Below the pieces are notes generated by a model that was given only the letters and a program-made list of their open reading frames with translations, had not been told where the DNA came from and did not search any database. The position numbers were made by a program, and so were the translations under genes. Below, one piece after another: positions 58,846 to 64,000 of a stretch of DNA of 64,000 nt. The DNA lies in NCBI RefSeq assembly GCF_032854445.1, contig NC_088298.1, forward strand, positions 10,217,504 through 10,281,503, read 5' to 3'. Source of the DNA: Liolophura sinensis. Lineage: Eukaryota > Mollusca > Polyplacophora > Chitonida > Chitonidae. Positions within the stretch are counted from its first letter, which is position 1, and the number at the start of each line of letters is the position of its first letter.

Positions 58846-59876
58846 AAGAGTCGCCAGCAACAGTAGATGTACAGGCACTATCTAAAACTGCAGCATCCAT
58901 AGATTCACATGCAAGAACCTGCATTTCATTTGCCATGTTACCAGTGAAAAGCACTGCATGTTCTTCCTTCTGTTTTTCCAAATTCTCATAAGAATCAGGA
59001 CAGTCTCGGGCAAAGTGAAACACAGACTCGCAAATCCTACACTTAAGTGGCTTTCCATCAGCACCATTTTTATTGTAAACTCTCCGTCCTTTTTGCTCAA
59101 TTTCACCACTCCCAATATAGTCACTAGGACGCCCATATCCTCTACTTCGCCCACCAAAACCACGTCGCCGATTACCACGTCCTCCATATCTGCCCCGTTC
59201 ACTGAAATCACCGCGAACACCAGGAAACACACCGCGATTATTGTATCCAGAATACAGAACTTCTTGCTCTCCATCTGCCATGAACACCGGTTCCACCTTA
59301 ATGGCAACTTCAGATTCCGTTCCCGAAATTGACTGCTTTCCAAAAAACTTTTTAAGGGAATGAGTCATCTGTTTAAATAAAGTTGTGGTCTGGCTATAGT
59401 CTACCCCAGTTAAAACCAACTGCCGGTCTTTATGTCGCAATTCTGTCCTCTCAAGCAGCTTAAAAGCTAACACAGACTCCGGAAGAGACATACTGTACTT
59501 CTGTGTCCTTATATAAAGTTTTTCAAAATCCATAACATATTCCTCCATGGTCATATCTGGTTGTTTCCGAAACCTATCAAAATCTACATACACTTCGTAG
59601 GCTTCCGAAAATTCATCCTTTTTATAAATATTATCTAAGAATGTGATTAGGGTTTTAATCCCATCTTCTTTATGCAACTGTTCCACACCTAATTCACTGA
59701 ATACTTTGTCTCTAATAGTCCCATCAGTTTCTGGCAGGGATAATGCTATGGCTGGACCCTGCTTTTTTTGGATCAAGTTCAGTTACTGTTTGCCACACCT
59801 TCACTTCATCCACCCATCTACTGTAGGGTTTACTTTGAGCAAACAAGGGTGGTATTTTGTAATTGCCACCTGCCAT
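58846..59876 (-). mobile_element. LTR-retrotransposon fossil, gag to start of protease, probably Copia-like
   Basis: A partial old element on the minus strand. Parts visible are a gag-like capsid region, an Arg/Gly-rich linker, one CCHC zinc knuckle and the beginning of an aspartic-protease-like domain (VLDSACTSTVAG). No LTRs, reverse transcriptase or integrase are in the window. The remnant ends where the LINE tail begins, so the LINE or its tail copy may have inserted into it. It is a fragment and cannot be an active element. The family call is moderate to low. Confidence 0.55.
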
Positions 59877-60125
59877 CACTAGGGTGGGGTTTTCAGCTGG
59901 GTAAAACTAGCCTATGCTCCAGCAACAACAACAGTTTTTTTTTATTACCACATGTCCTCCACTTTTTCTTTCTTCCGGAATCCGCAACCACACTCTGCTA
60001 CCATGAAAAGAGTCAACACATCCAGTACGGGTACATGTAATCCTTGTATTCACCACAAAAGACTTCCTTTACAAGACACTACAAAACACATGTGGCCACC
60101 ACCATACACACCTAAAAACTGCTGG
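59877..60125. other. Unassigned gap
   Basis: No supported feature. It lies between the gag fossil and the stop of the minus-strand DDE-like frame. Confidence 0.35.
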
Positions 60126-60860
60126 TCATCCTCTCCCTCTCCCATGCTCCTCTCTTCCCCTGAGCCCTCTACTGGCCAGCTTCCCACACTCAGGGTTATG
60201 GCCCTTTAGACTAACCACACATGCATAGCCCTCTATTACAAGTGAGAGCAAGAGATAGGATTGACAGCCAGCTGTAAACTGTGTTAGTAAAGAGACACAT
60301 CTTGGATCAGAAGGACAGACGGTAAGGAGTGTTGCAGTCTTGACGGATTCAGTGCAGTTGTTTTCAACATTCCCTGATGAAAGTCTGGACAGATATTTGA
60401 GACATATCCAAGAAAGATGCTTTCTGGCACTTCGCACATCCTGGGGAGTAACTCCTTCCTTGTATGGCAAAAACACCCTGTCATAACGTCTGTGCTTTGT
60501 GACTACTGTTTCATCACTGGTGGGCTTGTGAATTGGCGGGATGTTCAGCCTTTTCAAACTTATGCCTATATGTGTACCATCACACGCCAGGACTTTGGGA
60601 TTTGGACAGCACCAGGGATCAACAAGCTGGCGAAAATCAATTTTCATCCTTGCAGCCCATGAGAAAAACCTTGAGACAAATGTCGATTTGCTCATGAAAC
60701 TAGCAGAATTTGGGTGTGATGATCTGTATATGCGAGTGGCTTCCTTGCAGAAACTGATGAATGACATTCGACATGAAAGGACCTTATTGCAGAAGTCCCA
60801 TCCAATTTCATCCCCAGCACGTCTCCTTGGTCCAGAAATGGATGGCATGTTGTTCACCAC
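60126..60860 (-). CDS. DDE-like transposon protein, partial exon, family not identified
   Basis: An open minus-strand frame of 244 codons without a clear start. It includes FMSKSTFVSRFFSWAARMKI, DPWCCPNPKVLACDGTHIGI and HRRYDRVFLPYKEGVTPQDV. CDGTHIG looks like the first catalytic Asp of a transposase core. I remember a repeated invertebrate protein family with this pattern, but I cannot assign a superfamily. The C-terminus (LRGREEHGRGRG) looks like read-through into noncoding DNA. It may belong to the same gene as the frames at 63402-63924 on the same strand. Confidence 0.45.
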   Translation of the reverse strand: MVNNMPSISGPRRRAGDEIGWDFCNKVLSCRMSFISFCKEATRIYRSSHPNSASFMSKSTFVSRFFSWAARMKIDFRQLVDPWCCPNPKVLACDGTHIGISLKRLNIPPIHKPTSDETVVTKHRRYDRVFLPYKEGVTPQDVRSARKHLSWICLKYLSRLSSGNVENNCTESVKTATLLTVCPSDPRCVSLLTQFTAGCQSYLLLSLVIEGYACVVSLKGHNPECGKLASRGLRGREEHGRGRG

Positions 60861-61019
60861 TGTACCTCAAGGCGCAGGGAATGCTACCAAGGCACAACCT
60901 TTTGTACACTAGGCAGCGCACAGGGGCCTACAAAATTAAATATATATGTAAACTTCAATGTAAGTTAATAAGCATTAGTATTAATTTAAAGTAGAACCTG
61001 GGAAAGTCCTGTAGCAACC

Positions 61020-61145
61020 TGCAGATGGTCATGGGTTTCCCCCGGGCTCTGCCCGGTTTCCTACCACCATAATGCTGGCCGCCGTTGTATTAGTGAAATA
61101 TTCTTGAGTACAAGTAAAAACATCAATCACATAAAATAAAATAAT
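61020..61145 (+). repeat. SINE fragment, forward
   Basis: The reverse complement matches the SINE body at 61250-61340 (gtttcccccgggctctgccc, ggccgccgttgtattagtg, attcttgagtac), followed by an A-rich tail, ataaaataaaata. The head is missing. Confidence 0.75.
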
Positions 61146-61204
61146 TTGAAGTAATAACAAAAGGTGGCATTATATAATTCAGGCAAAAAAATTATTGAGA
61201 CAAG

Positions 61205-61448
61205 CGTATTTATTTATTTATTTATTTGATTGGTGTTTTACGCCGTACTCAAGAATATTTCACTTATACAACGGCGGCCAACATTATAGTGGGCGGAAAC
61301 CAGGCAGAGCCCGGGGGAAACCCACGACCATTCGCAGGTTGCTTAAGGACCTTCCCACGTACGACCGGAGAGGAAGCCAGCATGAGCTGGACTTGAAATC
61401 AAAGCAACCGCATTGGTGAGAGACTCCTGGGTCATTACGCTGCGCATT
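61205..61448 (-). repeat. tRNA-headed SINE, reverse
   Basis: Read on the minus strand it has a tRNA-like head, with a B-box-like stretch near 61385-61400. The conserved body follows (gtgggaaggtccttaagcaa, gggtttcccccgggctctgc) and a tail of AAATA repeats at 61205-61228. The A-box end is shortened. It faces the fragment at 61020-61145. Confidence 0.75.
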
Positions 61449-62670
61449 GGTGAGTGATAAAGAAATATTGTGAAAAAACTGTCTAGCTTTAATAACAATA
61501 GTTTTGAAACTGAGTATATAAGGGGCAACATGTTTTGGTCGGATATGTGTAACAAGTGGCATGGTTATGTCTGCTGTTTTGGGATATTGGTAGTGTTTTT
61601 TTAATGATAATGGACTATGGTGGTTAGAATCTGCCTTTTTGTGCCCTTGTACAGGTTGTGAGTTACAAGAGAAAGGTACACAAAGACAGTAACACTGGGA
61701 TGAATAAGATGAGTAGGTTAAGACAGTGTTTATGCTGCATGTATATTTTTGTGATACTTTATACAATAAGTGTGTAGTGAAGCAGTAGATTTTTGTATGG
61801 AATGTATGAATACTCACATGTCTTGTGTATAGTGTGGTAGTGAAGTCCAGTAATGCCAGGGGATATTCAGCATCAGTGACGTTGTGCACAAAGAAAACAC
61901 ACACATTATACCACACACGTTATACCAACACCAAGCATTACAAGACAACACTATTAAAATGAGATGCTTTCAAGTTGGTTTGGCTCCTGGTAGGGGAGAG
62001 ATAAAATAAGGGTGTGATTTTAATGAGACATAATTATATTACAAGGCATGTTATTAGCAGCTGACCAAATGTTTCAGTCAAGACCACAAACCCTAAACGA
62101 TGTAGTAAAATAAATTCCAACTACAGCTGTGTAAGGACTGATGATGTTGCACTTGTACAGCATAATTTTATAGGGCCTTAATTAATAAAGTTTATTGTGA
62201 TAATTAAATTTCATAACTAACAACCGCTTGTTATGTTGTGCAATTTTTAAATTAAAAAATTAATAATTAAATTAAGTGTGTACATCTTTAAATTAAAATT
62301 TATTTCAGCTAAGGCTTGATATAAGTAAACATACATTTTTCATTCAGAATTCATTGTTAGACATCATGTTAATAAATATGAGTTGACTAGTGTGAGAGCA
62401 AAGGATAAAAGATTACAATGCGGCGTTTACTCGAAACTATAGTTTATTGCAAGAATTAACAGATAGAGATCTCTTTAACTGACAGTTTTTTTTTTACAAT
62501 AATAAGATGATAAATTTTGGCACACAGAATATAACTTGCTTAAGTTCAATGGTGTTAACTTACACCGCACTGACATCTTGTTGATTGGTCAATGACAGGA
62601 ACCAGCTCAATGCCGGACAGATACCCATTTCTGTCTCGTGGTGTGGTTTCATTGAAATCATTGATCATAT
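61449..62670. other. Noncoding AT-rich stretch
   Basis: No gene supported. Open frames here are short or formed by antisense SINE sequence. It is probably an intron if the minus-strand DDE-like exons belong together. Confidence 0.4.
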
Positions 62671-62674
62671 GACG

Positions 62675-62725
62675 TTTCTGTCATACTGTTTATGTTATAA
62701 AAAAACATAAACAGTATGGCAGAAA
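62675..62725. repeat. 22-base-arm hairpin
   Basis: tttctgtcatactgtttatg... (62675-62696) and its inverse ...cataaacagtatggcagaaa (62704-62725) pair with one mismatch around a seven-base A/T loop. Its role is unknown. Confidence 0.8.
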
Positions 62726-62978
62726 AATACATTACTGTATAATTTTGCTTTGCTTAAGCTAAATAATAACTAGACTGAGTGATGACCAGTGGCCAAACAT
62801 ATTTTGGGGGTGACTGGTGTAAAATATGGTGCACACCTGCAAAGTTTTATGTCATGCTCAGAACATGGCTTGTGAACGCTCAATCCCCCGAAGTCCCACT
62901 CGCAGGTTTCTGGATTGAAGTATCCTCTCTGCAAGAGATGTATACTTTTGCAGTTTTTTCAATATATATACATATATA

Positions 62979-63164
62979 TTTATTTATTTGATTGGTGCTT
63001 TACACCATACTCAAGAGAAACCAACGGCAATGTGCAGGTCCTTCTCATGTATGGCCAGAGAGGAAGCCAGCATGTGCTGGACTTGAAGTCACAGCGACCA
63101 CGTTGGTGAGAGGCCCTTGGGTCAGTCATTACGCTGGGCTAGCGCACTAACCAAATGAGCCACG

Positions 63165-63166
<2 letters not shown>
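62979..63166 (-). repeat. tRNA-headed SINE, reverse, shortened body
   Basis: On the minus strand: gcgtggctcatttggttag (A box), then tgacttcaagtcc (B-box-like), a shortened body and an AAATA tail. Part of the body between ccatactcaagag and aaccaacgg is deleted. An AT microsatellite abuts the head. Confidence 0.8.

Positions 63167-63203
<37 letters not shown>
63165..63203. repeat. AT dinucleotide microsatellite
   Basis: An unbroken TA/AT run of about 38 bases joined to the head of the SINE at 62979-63166. Confidence 0.95.
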
Positions 63204-63206
<3 letters not shown>

Positions 63207-63401
63207 GAGAGAGACAGGATGACATTGAGCTCATGCTGAGCACACTTTCCGAGTAGCACGACGCCCTGTCATTTTCAAAAGTTGGCTATAAACCACAGTT
63301 TTATACACACACATATCTGATCTTGAAAACGTATTAGTTTAAGACATTATATACACATGTTATGTTTGTTGTTAACCTACTGTGGTTACCTTTGTTTGCA
63401 G

Positions 63402-63924
63402 ATTGATGTCGCAATCTTCCAAGTTGGCATTGTCAGTGAGTTGTTCCTGGTTGCCCACAGTTTCCTCACTGCCTTGCTCCTCACTCCCAACATCAACGGT
63501 ATCACCTTGCACCCAAAGGTCTTTGTGGGCCACCATTGCATCAATGTGTGGGCAAAGGGATGCTCCTTCATCTAGGAGAAGAAGACGACTGGTTGACCGC
63601 CTGTGCTTCAGGTCTGTTCCCAGGCGCTCACCATGTTGACAGGACATCATTGATGCGTCAGCTGACGTGTACAAAGGAACAGAATATAGGGTCTGTGCGA
63701 CTTTTTACTGAGAATTTGTTGATCCCAGCAGTGCGACTCATTAGTACCACCCCTTGGTTGATGGATTCTGTTGCCTTCCGCAGGATCCTCAAGAATGGCC
63801 CACTGACTGCTTCCCCATGAAGAATTATATTCATGTTAGGCACAACATCCTTCATAACAAGTCTACAATGCATGCAGGTCATGTCTTCTGAAAGGATATC
63901 TCCTGGGTTGGGGTTTGTACTCAA
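63402..63924 (-). CDS. Partial gene of a transposon-like protein, one probable frameshift
   Basis: Two minus-strand frames meet near 63665. The first reads GDILSEDMTCMHCRLVMKDV, GPFLRILRKATESINQGVV and DPIFCSFVHVS. The second reads SADASMMSCQHGERLGTD, RRSTSRLLLLDEGASLCPHI and DAMVAHKDLW. A donor follows LQTK (aacaaag|gtaacc, 63402). Both look like one protein with a one-base slip. It may be upstream of the DDE-like exon at 60126-60860. The gene extends past the window edge. Confidence 0.4.
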
Positions 63925-64000
63925 TGACAGAATGACATTGTATGTAGTGCAAGTACATTAGCAAAGTACATCATTTCATTCTTTGAGACAGGTAACATGT

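Noticed and set aside
61284-61916. Open minus-strand frame of 210 codons
   Set aside because: Its C-terminal part is antisense SINE sequence, the rest is low-complexity Ser/His/Tyr-rich text with no motif. Judged a chance frame.
63100-63166. tRNA gene
   Set aside because: The A- and B-box-like sequence belongs to the SINE head: it is followed by the SINE body and tail, and no cloverleaf is complete.

Overview
The window is animal nuclear DNA made almost wholly of transposable elements. Introns have GT-AG ends. The families present are hAT, piggyBac, pogo, MULE, Mutator-like and Kolobok-like transposases. There is also an I-type LINE with an RNase H domain, and a tRNA-headed SINE whose body (gtactcaagaatattt, cggcggccagcatta, gaggaagccagcatg) I associate with molluscs. 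Together with the LINE tail (gctgaaatattgccgatgtg plus CATT repeats) this suggests a marine lophotrochozoan, probably a bivalve or gastropod. I cannot name the species. No rRNA, tRNA gene, CRISPR array or certain housekeeping gene was seen.

Layout. A composite repeat, here called R, recurs three times: 1-646 plus 4267-7836, 24454-26250 plus 35972-39376, and 45615-50562. Other elements sit inside or between the copies. hAT-1 (647-4266) splits the first copy. A Mutator-like transposase (7841 to about 10840), a pogo fragment (about 10850-12320) and a decayed hAT-2 (about 12320-16500) follow it. Next come a spliced, unassigned transposase-like gene with a coiled coil and a Tudor-like C-terminus (17381-21578) and a piggyBac (22014-24449). 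The second R copy is split by hAT-3 (26251-35971), which is itself split just upstream of its start codon by hAT-4 (30235-35742).

From 39.4 to 45.6 kb lie an eight-exon transposase-derived gene (39493-43360, plus strand) and, tail to tail with it, a two-exon gene for a 146-residue protein with the cysteine-rich 'ballast' domain of P2X7 receptors (43920-45021, minus strand). Both have open frames with matching splice phases. After the third R copy there is a His-Me-finger (I-PpoI-like) nuclease exon interrupted by a LINE stub with a 12-base target duplication. Then comes a LINE of about 6 kb whose ORF1 carries an inserted 855-bp MULE with a 9-base target duplication. Last are a Copia-like gag fossil, pieces of another DDE-like gene on the minus strand, and several SINE copies.

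The nesting gives relative ages. R is older than hAT-1, hAT-3 and the Mutator-like element. hAT-3 is older than hAT-4. The LINE is older than the MULE, and the nuclease exon is older than the LINE stub. The best candidates for something not yet described are the 17-21.6 kb gene, the pairing of a Kolobok-like transposase with a P2X7-ballast protein, and R itself.
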